Shown piece by piece: positions 24,621-36,365 of a DNA stretch of 64,000 bases (the stretch's first letter is position 1; each line of letters opens with the position of its first letter). Under the pieces are notes generated by a model. That model saw only the letters and a list, made by a program, of their open reading frames with translations. It was not told the origin of the DNA and searched no databases. Location: positions 60,140,001 to 60,204,000 of the forward strand of contig JALMGJ010000006.1 of assembly GCA_023362775.1 (NCBI GenBank), given 5' to 3'. This DNA is from Charina bottae (lineage: Eukaryota > Chordata > Lepidosauria > Squamata > Charinaidae). A program made the position numbers and the translations under genes.

Positions 24621-26961
24621 ACATAAAAGAACCCCATGATAGCGGGAGGACAACCATCATTTAGCCTCATTCAACCACTTTGCAGGCTTAAAAAGAAAAA
24701 AAAATCCTAGAGCTCAACAAGGAATATTTAATGCACCAATTAGCATATTTGCTGGACTGGAAGGGTAATTATCAAAGTCCAGTATAAATATTTGGGATCA
24801 ATAAATTAATGACAAAGTTACTTTTAAAACAATACATTTTTAGCTGAGACAGAAAGAAACCTAAGAAAAGTTTGGAAAAAATATGGTACTATTTAAAAGG
24901 AATCCATAAGAAAAGTGGCTATTTTTTTCACACAAAATAAAAAGCACCAACTTGCAATGATTTATTCATAAAGTAAATGTAGGTTAGACTCACCAAGCAT
25001 AACATCTTGCAAACAGATCTATCCATCAGGAATATTTAAAGAATACCAATAGTTCATATATGACATTTCCATATTCTAGTTAAATTGGCAAAACAAAATA
25101 AAAAGCCACAGCCTTAAGCCCAACCTGCTCCTTCTCCAAGAATGATTTCACTCAGACCTAGTGCCATAAAAAATAAACTAGAATTCATTTCATTTCAAAT
25201 ATTTGAAATATATGACAAAGTGGTAGGAGAAAGTAAAACCAAATATAATCCTTTATCTTTGTAAGAGAGTGTAAATGAAAGAAATATTTATTATAAACCC
25301 TTTGAACAAACTTTCCAAGTTAAAATATTTATTTTCACCATCTGAAAATAAATCCCTTGTGTAAAAGAAAGCTAGCTACAGAAGTTGGAAAATATAGCCC
25401 CAGATATATCGGATAATGTTTAAAGGGTCAGTTTGCATTCCTATTTGGATATATGGCCTGTCATGATCAGGAGTTTCAAATGATTAAATGGGATTTATGA
25501 AATACTGACAGTTTACAAAAAGAAGCATAGATGGTAATAAACTTTACAGATTTCTCTAATGGGAATCCCAAAAGCTTAAAATTGTCTTTATCCATTTTAA
25601 GCTTTCATCTATAACCAGACATGTCACCTTTATACAAGTCTTGAAATTGGGTTCTCAAGAATCTGATGGATATTCAAAGTGTCACGTTGAAAGCCCAGTT
25701 CTGATTGCCTCTGAAAGTGAGTTTATGTCAGACTCACTGCAGTTCAAGTTATTGAATTTTTACACAAGTAACTGGTATAGTAATCATGGTCAGATTATCC
25801 AATATTTTAAATTGCTCAGAGCAAGGTAGATGACTATAAACTTGGGAATTTGTGATTTTCCATCTATATTCTCTGGGCTTCCTTGGAAAGTTATCAGGAA
25901 CTCCTCAGAAGAACACAGAAATTTCAAGCAATTATACCAATGTTATGCCAGAACCAACCCCCCCCCCCCACACACACACTGGGCATATTGATTATATCCT
26001 AGAATTCATATTCAGTTCACACATTAGGTGTACAACCTAATGTATAGTCTTTCCCAACATATAAAATGAACAGAGATGCCCTAACTAGATTATTCAGCAT
26101 GAAAATGTTTCTCAGAATACAGAAAGTTAGAATCTGTTTGTACATATAGTTTAGCACATTGTTATGTACATTTCAAATGTGCCAAGTTATTCACATACAT
26201 TATCTCAATAATCCTTATAACGTGTAATTATTTTTAAAAAGTGCATCCCGAATTGATATAGTCTCTTAACATGATAGAAACAGGAAAACAATATTATTAG
26301 CACTACCACATTTAGTGACTACCAGTTGTGTTTTTCCTTGAAAACAGAAGTGAGATTTGACCCAGACAGAACAAAGCTGCCTATTGAAAGTGTCAAGGAT
26401 ATAATAAATACAAAGAAACAAGATGATATAAGGAATAAAATAAGATAATACTATTTTCATCTGGTGGGATAAAAAACAGAATTTCATTGTAATCTCCAGC
26501 CAGTTACCATACACAGGAGAGGAAAGCTATGCCCAAGACAGCCTTTTTCTTACCTCAAAATGCACTGGCTATAACATTACATATATATTTCTTGGTGAAG
26601 TCAAGAAGCAAATACTCCTGATGGAACTTTTAGTTTAGGAAACACTGCTGCTAATTAATACATTTGGAAGATTATCTATGTAGGGAAGGTTAGGAATGAC
26701 ACACACACCCCAAAGTTGGCAACACAAGCAGTCTTTTAACAATTAATAATAGCAGAGTTCTCATTTATTAAATGACATTCTATTTTCATCTATCCTTCAG
26801 TAACCAAAACATTATAATAGAAAATATTTCTGGTTGCCTCTTTTTGTATACTTCCTTAGGATGTTCTGGAAGCCAGCTGTAAACATTAATTTGCATGAGC
26901 CTGATCAATTGATAAAACAGAGTCAGCTTGCAGGCGCTATTGTCAAAATACCTACTGCTTA

Positions 26962-27004
26962 CAGTGGGAGAGCTTAGCAGTCTATATTTCCCAGTGTTGG
27001 GGAG
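26962..27004 (+). repeat. Left arm of 43-nt perfect inverted repeat
   Basis: This is identical in reverse complement to 28407-28449 across 43 bases, bounded by CAGTGGGAG and GTTGGGGAG. Flanking bases are unrelated, and no 8-bp or TA target duplication is visible around the pair. Confidence 0.9.
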
Positions 27005-28406
27005 ATGTATTTAGCTGATAGATGAAAATATATTAAATGGGGGAAAAATACAAATTTCATGCTTCAGATATCTAATTTGCAGCAATTGTGATTCTGACAA
27101 GTAATTTTTGTTGAGAGATAAAATACTGTAGTTTAAAGCCCATTCATTACCTCACCTGACTGATGACCTCGATCAGTTAGCCAGTTCCACATTCACAAGT
27201 ACTGCCTTTAAGAAACAGTAACCAAAGTCTAACTCCTACCCACCTACTATCAGAGAAGAATCTCTAGTAAGTACAGTTCTAGGAAAACCATAAAACTACA
27301 GGAGTCTCCAGGAGCTCCAGCCTTGAACTGATTGTTATCTACTCACTATATAATTTTATGTGAGTAGGGAGGTAATACTAATGAGCTATGGACAAGGTTA
27401 CATTCTGTAAGAAAATTCTATCCAATAACTCAAAGTCCTGGCAAAATAAAATTAAGACAATTAAGCCTTTGTTCAGGGTTCATTTAATGTGTGTGTCTAC
27501 CCATATTCAACAAAATGATTCTACACTTAATTTCCCTAGTTTGGAATGCTTTAAACTTACCTAGATATACTATATCTAAGTATATATGTTTCATAACTCC
27601 AAACACATTATTGCCGAATGGTACTAGTTTTATATAAGATTTTAACCAGCAAATATGCCTTGCAAACGATTAGGAAGAAGCGCTTTGGACCTTGTGTAGC
27701 ATTCCTCCGTGCTTTATTCATTAAAACAATTTTTTTTCAAGCTCTTGCACAACCCTGAAAAAATGTGGATGCTTTAAAGAATTGCATTAACTTAACTGAG
27801 TGGATTCCTTAACGCAGTACCATTTTTTTTCAAGTTTACACAGAAGTCAGGCCACTAACAACAGAGAGGTGTTACCCTTCTGTGATGTTCAAAACACTTC
27901 CAGAGAATTTTCAAACTATGCACACTGTAGGTGTAATGGCTCAAGAGATGTTATGCTTTTGAGTCCTGGAGCACCACGTGTGGAATGAGTACACCACGAA
28001 GAAAATAGCTCCCACTTTCAACCTAGTGCCATAACTATCCAGAATTAAGACTTTCAAAGATTCCTTTCTTAAAGCTCCATTCCATGCAAAGCTTCACTCC
28101 AATCCTGACAGTCCCAGGCTCTTATGAAATATTCTACCAGTCTTCAGCAATCAATGACAGTTTACAACATGAAATCTGTAATCCGACAAATGATTGAAAT
28201 GGCCGCTTTAATGTGTAGCCAGAGTGTCTCTTTTGCAAGGGAGGAACCCTCAAAATTACTTTAACATTAATTCCTAGGGGAAGGACATAGGACAGCAGCA
28301 GGAAGCATTTCAGGAAAGCCCTGCTGTGCCTACAAAAGCAAATGGAAAAGAAAAACATAAGTAATAATCAAGTCAGAAACTAAGCTAATAAAAGTTTAGA
28401 CAGTGA

Positions 28407-28449
28407 CTCCCCAACACTGGGAAATATAGACTGCTAAGCTCTCCCACTG
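28407..28449 (-). repeat. Right arm of 43-nt perfect inverted repeat
   Basis: This is the reverse complement of 26962-27004 without mismatch. The segment in between (27005-28406) is AT-rich and contains no recognised transposase. Confidence 0.9.
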
Positions 28450-28615
28450 CTTGAATTCAATCTCTAGTGGGGTTATCCAATAAATGTATAGTTGTACTAT
28501 CAACAAACAATTTGAATCAAATATCAAATAGGAAGAAATAAATACATGAGCAATTAAAAGCAGATAGTCAGAGAACATTGCACTTTTAAACTTATCTTAA
28601 TACTTTCATAAAAGG

Positions 28616-28795
28616 TAAGCCCTCTTTGGAGTCAAGCTCAACTCCTGGTGACTTTATGCATATCTCCGAACAGTCTTCATGGCAGTAGTATGGAAGTAAC
28701 CATTGTCTTCTTCCAGGATATTTTTGACTTCCCCAGTCCAGGCTACTGTCCTAGTAATCCTTGGTAACCCCACGTTCAAGTCCTAACCAATCTCA
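28616..28795 (-). mobile_element. Degenerate Sauria-type SINE
   Basis: GGAGTCAAGCTCAACTCCTG, GTCTTCTTCCAGG and CAGTCCAGGCTACTG look like the reverse of a BovB-like SINE tail and body. It is strongly diverged and directly precedes the Helitron at 28852. Confidence 0.45.
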
Positions 28796-28851
28796 ATTCT
28801 GCTTAGCTGTGACACAATCCATAATAATACAAATTCTCATTTTCTATCCCA

Positions 28852-29401
28852 TCTATATACTGCTAAAACTCTCATTGTGTTTATCTGTTTGTACCCTCAT
28901 GTTAGCCCAAACGGTGCGTTATACCACAACAATTTTTGAATCAAAGTACCTAAAATCTGCTAACTTAAAGAATGCATAAAAATCCAGGACCTATTAATCC
29001 CGTGAAATTGAAATTTCCACGATGTTCAGACACGTTTTATTCACAAAGTTGTGGCCGTTGCAGCATCCCCACGGTCATGTGATTGTGATTTCCGACGCTC
29101 CCTGCCAGCTTCCTACAAGCAAAGTCAATGGGGAAGCTGGCAGGAACTCAGAAGTCACTCCCACTCCCACTGCTTTTTGGCCCACCTGTGGTCATTCTGT
29201 TTATCTGTTTAGGTAAGCAAATATTGACTTATTCTTGAAGTTCGTTTGCCATGACAATTATTTTTCTATTTATGATATACGCTCTTCTTATATGATCATG
29301 GGACCTTCCAGCATTGGGGTAAAAAAATGTTCATTCTTGTCACATCACACTGCACTACCTTTCTCTCAAAGGATGACCCAATAGGTCACAGGGTAGTCTA
29401 G
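28852..29401 (+). mobile_element. Non-autonomous Helitron, copy 1
   Basis: This begins TCTATATACTGCTAAAACTC and ends CTAG, with A before and T after, which is the Helitron insertion pattern. Shortly upstream of the CTAG end is the hairpin TGACC-CAATA-GGTCA. The whole element aligns, reversed, with 46711-47266. An internal block (about 29060-29155) is homologous to the Tigger-like MITE. There is no Rep/helicase coding, and open frames are short. Confidence 0.82.
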
Positions 29402-29565
29402 TTGCTTCTAAAAGCCTTTTTTGTTATGTTATTTAGACTGGGCACATTCACACACTTCCACTCCTCTGTTTTCAAAATAAAACAGTGTGCAAATTCTCTA
29501 AGTTTCCAGAATGCTCACTAAACTGCAACTCTAGAGATTGATGCAAGTTCAAATAATCTCCAAGA

Positions 29566-29693
29566 CAGTGTTTCTCAACCTTGGGAGCTTTAAGATGTGT
29601 GGACTTCAACTCCCAAAATTCCCCAGCCAGCCATGGGGAATTCTGGGAGTTGAAGTCCACACATCTTAAAGTTCCCAAGGTTGAGAAATACTG
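29566..29693. mobile_element. Palindromic hAT-like MITE, copy 1
   Basis: The element is nearly a perfect palindrome: CAGTGTTTCTCAACCTTGG at the left and its complement at the right, with GTTGAAGTCCACACATCTTA arms. Flanks CTCCAAGA and CTCCAGTA (6/8 match) fit an 8-bp hAT target duplication. The apparent 98-codon frame through it is an artefact of the palindrome. Confidence 0.88.
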
Positions 29694-29701
29694 CTCCAGT
29701 A

Positions 29702-30800
29702 CAATAGCACAATAACACATTAGGCGGAAAAAACGTGCCTTAACTAAAAAAAACCTCCCAGTTCTCACTGCTTTATAACAGATTCATGCATACATAAAAA
29801 AGTGTCATCCTGTATTTTTAAATCTTGAATACTACCCTGGCACTAAAGAGACATAAAGAGATCTTCCAACTTATATACCTAAAGGGAGGTTCTTACTGTT
29901 ATCACCATTCAGTGCCACTGTACACAAAGCTTGCCAGGTACCAAAACAGAGCATTGGCTTGAATATATGAATGTATCATTAAGATTGAAGACTCACTGAA
30001 AGAATCCCTCCATCATCTAATACAGTATTGGTCTGTGTAGCAGGCAGATTCAGGACATATTCATGTAAAATAATGAATATTGTTTCAGGTGCTTCTTCAG
30101 ATTGCAAACAGCAAATGCCCCAGTACTCTCTTCAATTTGACTGTGTTTTCAAATTATCTAAAATGTTGGCCTGATATGTTCCCATTTCTGTTTAAAACTT
30201 GCTTGCTAATAAAGAAAAAGGAGGATCCCTTGGGTCATATTAACACGGAATAGAAATTTCCTTTTATAGTAATTAAAGATTAAAGCCCACAGTATATATT
30301 CAACTCTCCAAGGTTTAGATCAATTGGTAAATTTATTTATAAAGCTGGTACAATCTTATGCAGAACCACTGAAAACAAAGGGAATTACTTCCAGGTAAAT
30401 GCATTTAGGTCAAAAGCCTAACTGACAGAATGTTCAAAAAGCAGTATTTGGGGGGCATTGCACATTTTAGCTGATTCACAGTATTGGGAGGATATCAGAA
30501 CCACACTACATTGTCAACATAATTTTATACGGAATGGCCTTCATTTAACGCAGTTTTCTTCCCAATACTTATATGTGAGAAAATGTAGTAAGCTTTGCAA
30601 ATATCCTCTTTCTTCAGATGGCCTATTGTCTATGATGTCAATAATATTGATTTTTTTTTTAAAAAAGCATATGAATAAACAAAATAATCCTACAGAAAGC
30701 AATGTAAATGCAACTGAATTTTGGATTTAAGTTTCTATCATGAAAACTTTTTAAAATGAGAAGTATCTCCCACTTTGGTGAAAAAAAGACAGGAGATACT
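29702..30800. other. AT-rich intron, nothing recognised
   Basis: No supported feature. There is a T9-A6 run at 30651-30665. Confidence 0.4.
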
Positions 30801-30804
30801 CAGA

Positions 30805-31110
30805 CTGTTGGTTCAAAATGTAGCAGCCAGCATCCTTTTGGACTCCTGATCGTAGCATGTAACACCGGTTTTGCAGAACCTGTGTTGGTTGCCAATTGAT
30901 TCCTGGGTACAATTTAAACTGCTGGTTTTCCATACACTTCTTAAGACTGAACTTTTTCAGAAAGTCTTCCTCTGATTTGAGATGCTGTTGCCATCTTTTA
31001 TTTTCTTTCTATTCCTGTAGTGCTGTTATTTTCTATTTTTGTAGGGACTATTTTATATTGCATTTTTTTTCCTATGCAAGCCACTCAGAGTCATTATTTT
31101 ATATGCAACC
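30805..31110 (+). pseudogene. Old CR1/L3-like LINE 3' fragment
   Basis: Plus-strand reading gives a VQNVAAS-like block and then LCWLPIDSWVQFKLLV (the HWLP..RVQFKVLV block), followed after a deletion by LLKTELFQKVFL. The tail includes CAAGCCACTCAGAGTCA. It has stops and an internal deletion. Confidence 0.7.
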
Positions 31111-32769
31111 AATGCTGAGCATAACGTTCAATTTTGGTAGTACTTCACAACTCAAGAGATTGTTGAAACACTGCTCACATCAGAGTCGGGCAGATTTTGA
31201 TACTTGGAACTGCAGTGAATGTTTTTTGGAGGGCTGCAGTGCACAATCATATAAACGATATGGGGTCAGCTAGATTTTCCATTTCTTCAATGAAGCGGGC
31301 GGGGGGGTCTTTTAAAAACTGTGTTCAACTTATTCTAGGGCTGAGGTTACAGTTCAAATGTTTTGAGCTCAAAATGTGACACAATTTTCAGCAATATTAC
31401 CACTGAAATTTGGCCATGTGTTTTGAGGGAGTTCCAGAAACAATAACAAAAAACAGATTTGAGGACAACAAAAAGGGATTTGAAGGTAGCTTTAGTGACA
31501 ATTTACCTACTCCTCCCTTATATGCTTACAGTTCTCTAAGACAGCCTGACTAACCACAATCCAACTCTTAAGTATGACTATATAAAACCTTTGGCTATGA
31601 AAGTCCTGAAGGATTAAGCGAAAAACTTCAAGGATTTTCCACAGGCGGGTTGACCTTATGATTAAAGTATATTTTCCTTATCTCAAACGCTCCATTCCCT
31701 GTTTGAGAATCTGGACAGCCACATTTTGTTAATTTGTTTGACACTTGTTTTACTGTTACTGATCATGGAAAGTACAATTATCGTTATACTATTCAACCCA
31801 TTTGTTTAAGAAACTAAATTGCACACAACAGCAATCGCTATATATAAACACAGAATTCAGAACTACTGATGCTATCCTACATTTGTGTGAATATAACTGA
31901 AAATTTTATTTTTCATGTATTGTATTGGGATACTAATTAACAGTCTGCTTATGTAATAAATTTAAAAAACACAGCCGTCATTCTTTGAAACAGCAATTAG
32001 CCATTAAAAAAGCATGCACTTTCAGCTGCCCTGAGACTGCTGCAAATTTTGGTTCTGTGTTGTAAGACAACAAAAGAAAGAAACAACATTGTCATCGTGA
32101 GTCATGGGACTGATCTTTACCAACACATCTGCAAAAACAAAAAAGTAAAATAAAATCTTTTGATTGCTTGGAGACAGTGGAAAACTAAAGATGGACCCTT
32201 GCATCTGTTTGTTTAAAAACACAGGGCAAATTATAGGATATGTCACAGTTTCAACCCTCAATGATACCTTACATCTCAATTTTTCTGTATCCAAGTTTTC
32301 ATTGTAACTCGTATACAGAACAACAATTAAGGAGATTTTCCACCAACTCAGAAATCCCACAATGCCCTGTGGGGTTCCAGCACTCTCTACCACTATGGGG
32401 AAGCACATGGGAAAAAGCCATGGAAAACACAGAACATGATCAATCCCTGGTTTCATATGCTGGTATGCAGTACGCTTTGGAAGGTTCATTAACAAATGTT
32501 ATATTCCTTCTCCACACAGACCTACAACATGACTGTATTGAATTTGTTCCTTTTTTGCTATGGGTGCACAGCAGTACCTTGAAATACAGGACATAGCAAA
32601 AATGTACGATCACAGGATGTATTTATTTAACTATGGCTGCACAGTTTAAGCTCCATGTGTTTGATTTTAAAAGAACTGCCAATATCTGTGGCAACCTCTC
32701 TGGCTTTATACACCAAGAGATGTTGTCAGGAACAATGTCTGAATCATGTTAAGCTACAGTTTGCTATCA
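31111..32769. other. AT-rich intron, nothing recognised
   Basis: Overlapping open frames at 32022-32495 (minus, 157 codons) and 32240-32596 (plus, 118 codons) have no domain signature and no splice or promoter context. I regard them as chance. Confidence 0.4.
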
Positions 32770-32905
32770 AGGTATAATGATCCCATTCACACAAAACACT
32801 AAACTATAAATCATAGTTGTAAAGTAGATGAGCTCACACTCTGCACTAATTATAAACAAGTCTAAACAAGTCTACATTAGATCCTCATGCAATGTGTGAA
32901 CCCAG
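32770..32905. repeat. Old interspersed repeat, 'taa-ccatgg-tta' family
   Basis: CCCATTCACACAAAACACTA, AACTATAAATCATAGTTGT and CAATGTGTGAACCCAGCC share wording with 3245-3385 and 22245-22395. The palindromic core TATAAATCATAG suggests a MITE. Ends are unresolved. Confidence 0.5.
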
Positions 32906-33475
32906 CCAATGAAATGTATTTTCTTATATAACAGCTAAGCATACCAACAAAAGTCCCAACAAGATGAAGGATTTCCTGTCTACCCCTTCACATGACAACT
33001 TTCCAACTCTAAAGCTCTAAATAAACTCTAAATAAAACCCTAAATAAAATATTATGTTATTTTGGGAATGCCAGCTAGAATTAAAGGTAGGCTATTCATC
33101 TTTATTTTCAAAATCTCTTCCATGCAATAGCTCCACATATTCTTCCTTCATGATTTGGTAAGTAGAAATGATAGGCCAGGTATTCAAAAAGCAGAAGCTG
33201 TGCGCAGCAGACATATGTATGTTATTTCGAAGTGACAACTCTGAATGATTATTCATCATTGAGTAATACCAAGACAGTTAAAAAGGACCACTGACATACT
33301 AGCCTGAGGTATTTTGTTACCTGGATTTTATCTCCTTGTCACAGTAAGGTACATTGCAGGAAAGCTCTATTTTAATAAAACCATGAAGTATGGATATTTC
33401 ACATAACACACTGAATAAAGGTTCTGCACATCTTTGCTGATTAAAGGGTCTCTGGATTTTTCGCACCTATGCAAA
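32906..33475. other. AT-rich intron, nothing recognised
   Basis: The tandem phrase CTCTAAATAAA occurs twice near 33015-33040. No other feature was seen. Confidence 0.4.
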
Positions 33476-33483
33476 CCCTAAAG

Positions 33484-33891
33484 CATAGCTTTCCAAACTG
33501 TGTGTTGCGACACAATATTGTGTCGCCTGTGGGGCCCAGGTGTGTCGCGTCAAAACCCGGAAGTGCTGATGGTGCGCCGCTGCGCACGACAGCGGGCCAT
33601 CAGCGCTTCCGGGTTTTCGCACGGCACACCAGGACACCACTGTTGCGGCACGCGAAAATTTGAAAGCGCGGCGGCAGCGGCGACACACAAAAACCCGGAA
33701 GCGCCGCCGCCACCACCGCGGTGCACAAAAACCCGAAAGCCCCGCGGTGGTGGTGGAGCTTCTGGGTTTTTGTGCGCCGCCACTGCTGCAGCGCTTCTGG
33801 GTTTTTGCGCACCGCCACAGCGGCGGCGCTTCCAAGTTTTCTCTCGCGCCGCCGTTGGTGTGTCGCCACTGGAAAAGTTTGGAAAGCCCTG
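33484..33891 (+). mobile_element. GC-rich hAT-like MITE, copy 2 (longest)
   Basis: Ends are CATAGCTTTCCAAACTGTG and AGTTTGGAAAGCCCTG, flanked by a perfect 8-bp CCCTAAAG duplication (33476-33483 and 33892-33899). At 408 bp it is the longest copy. The core repeats the phrase AAAACCCGGAAGCGC about seven times in both orientations, so it can fold extensively. Open frames of up to 160 codons here are by-products of GC content. Confidence 0.95.
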
Positions 33892-33989
33892 CCCTAAAGG
33901 TATATTGATGCAGCTTTAAATAGTTATAGTGGCTCAGCCTTGTGATCAAAGCTAAATATATAATTGGAACTCCTTGCTATAGTGCTATG

Positions 33990-34062
33990 ATTTTATTTAT
34001 CTATTTATTCCTCACATTTCTTCACCGCCCATCTCGTCAAAGTGACTCTGGGTGGTTTAAGA
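33990..34062 (-). repeat. CR1/L3-type LINE 3' tail
   Basis: TTTTATTTATCTATTTATTC is followed by CACCGCCCATCTCGTCAAAG and GACTCTGGGTGGTTTAA. This is the minus-strand end of a LINE otherwise absent. Confidence 0.7.
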
Positions 34063-34630
34063 TATAGATATATCTGTAAGATATAGATCACTGTATAGGT
34101 AATAGCTCTGTTTCAATTTATGCTGAAGAAAATATCAATTCTTTCACTAAAATTAAATATTTACGTTGCACCTTTGTACAAAATTAGAGTCTGCATCATA
34201 TCTCCTTCGTGATCCTTATCTTACCTTATTTATACTCACCTTCTATTGCCACTGCTTGCTAACTAATGTTAACGGTGCAGCTCCAAAGAAGAATCTCTTG
34301 CACTGGACTCCACTGCAAATATTTAATTCTCATTTTATGTATACATTTTCACCACTTACAAGAGAGAAGAGAAAATTAGCTTTCTAAATAAACTGACCAT
34401 TCAGCAAGTATCTATTTACTTAGTCTTAGGATTTGTCTTGAAAGTGCAAGAAAAAGACTTATGGAGTAATCCAGGCCATCTAGCCTTGGGTTCCAATTTA
34501 ACTACGAGTCCTTTTTCAGTTCTGAGAAATGCTCTGATTTCTGTATGGCCCACTAGAATATATTAAAATGATAGAAAATAACTCATCCACCACCTTTGGG
34601 AGTTACTGTTGTGAGAACTCTTACAACTGC
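34063..34630. other. AT-rich intron, nothing recognised
   Basis: No supported feature. Confidence 0.4.
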
Positions 34631-34635
34631 TACTG

Positions 34636-34706
34636 TGGTAAGAGTTCCCCGTTGGGGGAGATGGGCGGTGATATAAATTTAAATAATTAATAAGTAAGTA
34701 AGTAAG
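34636..34706 (+). repeat. CR1/L3-type LINE 3' tail
   Basis: AGAGTTCCCCGTTGGGGGAG and ATGGGCGGTGATATAAATTT are followed by (TAAG)n. This is the plus-strand LINE end also seen at 49638 and 42195. Confidence 0.75.
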
Positions 34707-34799
34707 AAGGCTACAGGAACAATATTTGAGTAACACTGGGGAGAGGAATCGAAGAAACTTGCACATCATTAAGTTTTGCTAGAAATCTTTTCTATAACG

Positions 34800-34929
34800 C
34801 AGTGTTTCTCAACCTTGGCAACTTTAAGATATGTGGACTTCAACTCCCAGAATTCCCCAGCCAGCTTCTGGGAGAATTCTTGGAGTTGAAGTCCACATAT
34901 CTTAAAGTTGCCAAGGTTGAGAAACACTG
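34800..34929. mobile_element. Palindromic hAT-like MITE, copy 2
   Basis: CAGTGTTTCTCAACCTTGGC opens the element and its complement closes it. The two arms mirror each other, with GGACTTCAACTCCCAGAATT. Flanks CTATAACG and CTCTAACG differ at one base (8-bp duplication). Confidence 0.93.
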
Positions 34930-34937
34930 CTCTAACG

Positions 34938-35777
34938 CCTACTTTGACAATGCAAGCTCTTTTTATGTGATGAAGCATTCAATCATGGGAATCCTTCCTT
35001 ACTTGCTGTTTGACGTTTTATATCAGATCAGTCTTCCCCAAGACTGCCAGATGTGCTTTGCTTACAATTCCCAGAATTAGCATGCTGAAGTCTTAACACA
35101 TCTGGAGGATACCAGTTTCAGAAGTTCAGCCTAGCTTTTGGAAGTCAGTCTAGCTTTTTCAGCTCAGTTTCCCTAAGTTCCTTTAGTTGGAAGGCCCAAT
35201 AACTTATTCTGGGACTGAATACCAACTGAACCTGAACCTTGCTAAGAGAGAAATCTTATGGGTAAGTAATTATCAGATTCAAGTAATGCTTGATCTGTAC
35301 TGAACAGGGATATCCTCCCATGAAGAATCAGGTACATAGTCCAGGGGTACTCATCATTGTTGCAAGTATCTTTGTTGCACTCAAAGACCAGTACAAAATA
35401 AAACTCAATAGTAAAAAGCAGGTTACATATAAAAAGAACAAATTGTAAAATTTACTGGGCTTATCAATCAGTTGGCTGCACATTTTTGCATATGACATAG
35501 CATCATGGATATCTGAAAGTAAAAACTGTAAGTAAAGTTGATCAGAATGACCAGACATTTGCTTAAATGTGGGGTTGGCAACTCGGACTCTGAGCCAGCA
35601 TAAAGCTCATCATTGTAATTAAAAGTGCAAGTCCCCAAAGTAAAAAAGGAGATGGGTTTGTTTTGTTTTGTTTTTTAACTCCAGTTGACATGCCAGCATT
35701 AACTGTGTCTGGACAGATTGTTCAGCCATCATGACCTTACAAATGGAGCTATAGCTGATATAAAGTGCAATACATAT
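34938..35777. other. AT-rich intron, nothing certain
   Basis: At 35035-35115 ACAATTCCCAGAATTAGCAT and CTGAAGTCTTAACACATCTG may be another eroded palindromic MITE. The rest shows no feature. Confidence 0.4.
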
Positions 35778-35785
35778 GCCTAGTA

Positions 35786-36071
35786 CAGAGCTTTCCAAAC
35801 TGTGTGTCGGGACACGTTAGTGTGTCGGCTGCAGTGTCTGGGTGTGTCGCAGCTGCTGCTGCCTCCAAGCCCTGCCAGGATTCCGCACAGGTCCTAGTGC
35901 CTGCCTTGTGCCTTGCTGCCTCCAAACCTGCTGTGATTCCACGCAGGTCCTAGTGCCTGCCTTGTGCCCTGCTGTAAGAGTGTGTCGCGAAATGATGCCC
36001 TGCTGTGTGTGTCACGAAATGATCCATGTCTAAAAAGTGTGTCACCAACATGAAAAGTTTGGAAAGCTCTG
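35786..36071 (+). mobile_element. GC-rich hAT-like MITE, copy 3 (variant core)
   Basis: It has the same ends as copy 2 (CAGAGCTTTCCAAACTGTG and AGTTTGGAAAGCTCTG), with flanks GCCTAGTA and GCCTAGTC. The core differs: a 57-bp unit (TGCTGCCTCC..GGTCCTAGTGCC) is present twice (35857-35913, 35914-35969). This copy has an extra segment around 36000-36020 that is absent from its sister at 38109. Confidence 0.94.
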
Positions 36072-36119
36072 GCCTAGTCATAGCCAAATAATGTAACTGT
36101 TGAGAGAACTAGCTATCAA

Positions 36120-36365
36120 ATCCTTTACACTTAAGGTTGTGGTATTAACCTATAAGACCCTAAATAACTCAAGAGAACTCTTCCTCCCGTACAGAGCCAT
36201 GGCCACTGTGATCACCAATAGTCATGGATAATATACTACCCAACCACGGTGGATTTGTTTTTCTAACTATGGCACCTTCCCCTATAGATGAAGCATCTGC
36301 CAATTTTATTTCAGTTTAGGCATCTGTTCAAGACACTTTTATTCATCTTGGCAGATGACAACTCA
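36120..36365 (+). pseudogene. Old CR1/L2-like LINE fragment
   Basis: Plus-strand reading gives KVVVLTYKTLNNSRELFLPY and later a FRHLFKTLLFIL block, the usual C-terminal wording of CR1/L2 ORF2. The central part is eroded. Confidence 0.6.

Larger units (their letters stand above)
24621..28615. other. AT-rich intron with a perfect 43-nt inverted repeat pair
   Basis: A C10 (CA)n tract lies at 25958-25979. Two 43-base segments, 26962-27004 and 28407-28449, are perfect reverse complements separated by 1402 bases. Each starts or ends with CAGTGGGAGAGC. An ATTTGCAT octamer is at 26889-26896. No genes or tRNA boxes were recognised. Confidence 0.6.

Noticed and set aside
28852..29401. Unclassified inverted repeat with 46711-47266 as a chromosomal inversion scar
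   Set aside because: Both copies start TC, end CTAG and sit between A and T, which fits two Helitron insertions better.
32022..32596. Overlapping 157- and 118-codon frames on opposite strands
   Set aside because: No recognisable motif, no splice signals in register; treated as chance in intron.
33467..33949. 160-codon minus-strand frame and overlapping plus-strand frames
   Set aside because: Same reason: inside and just outside the longest GC-rich MITE, made of repeated ACCCGGAAGCGC text.
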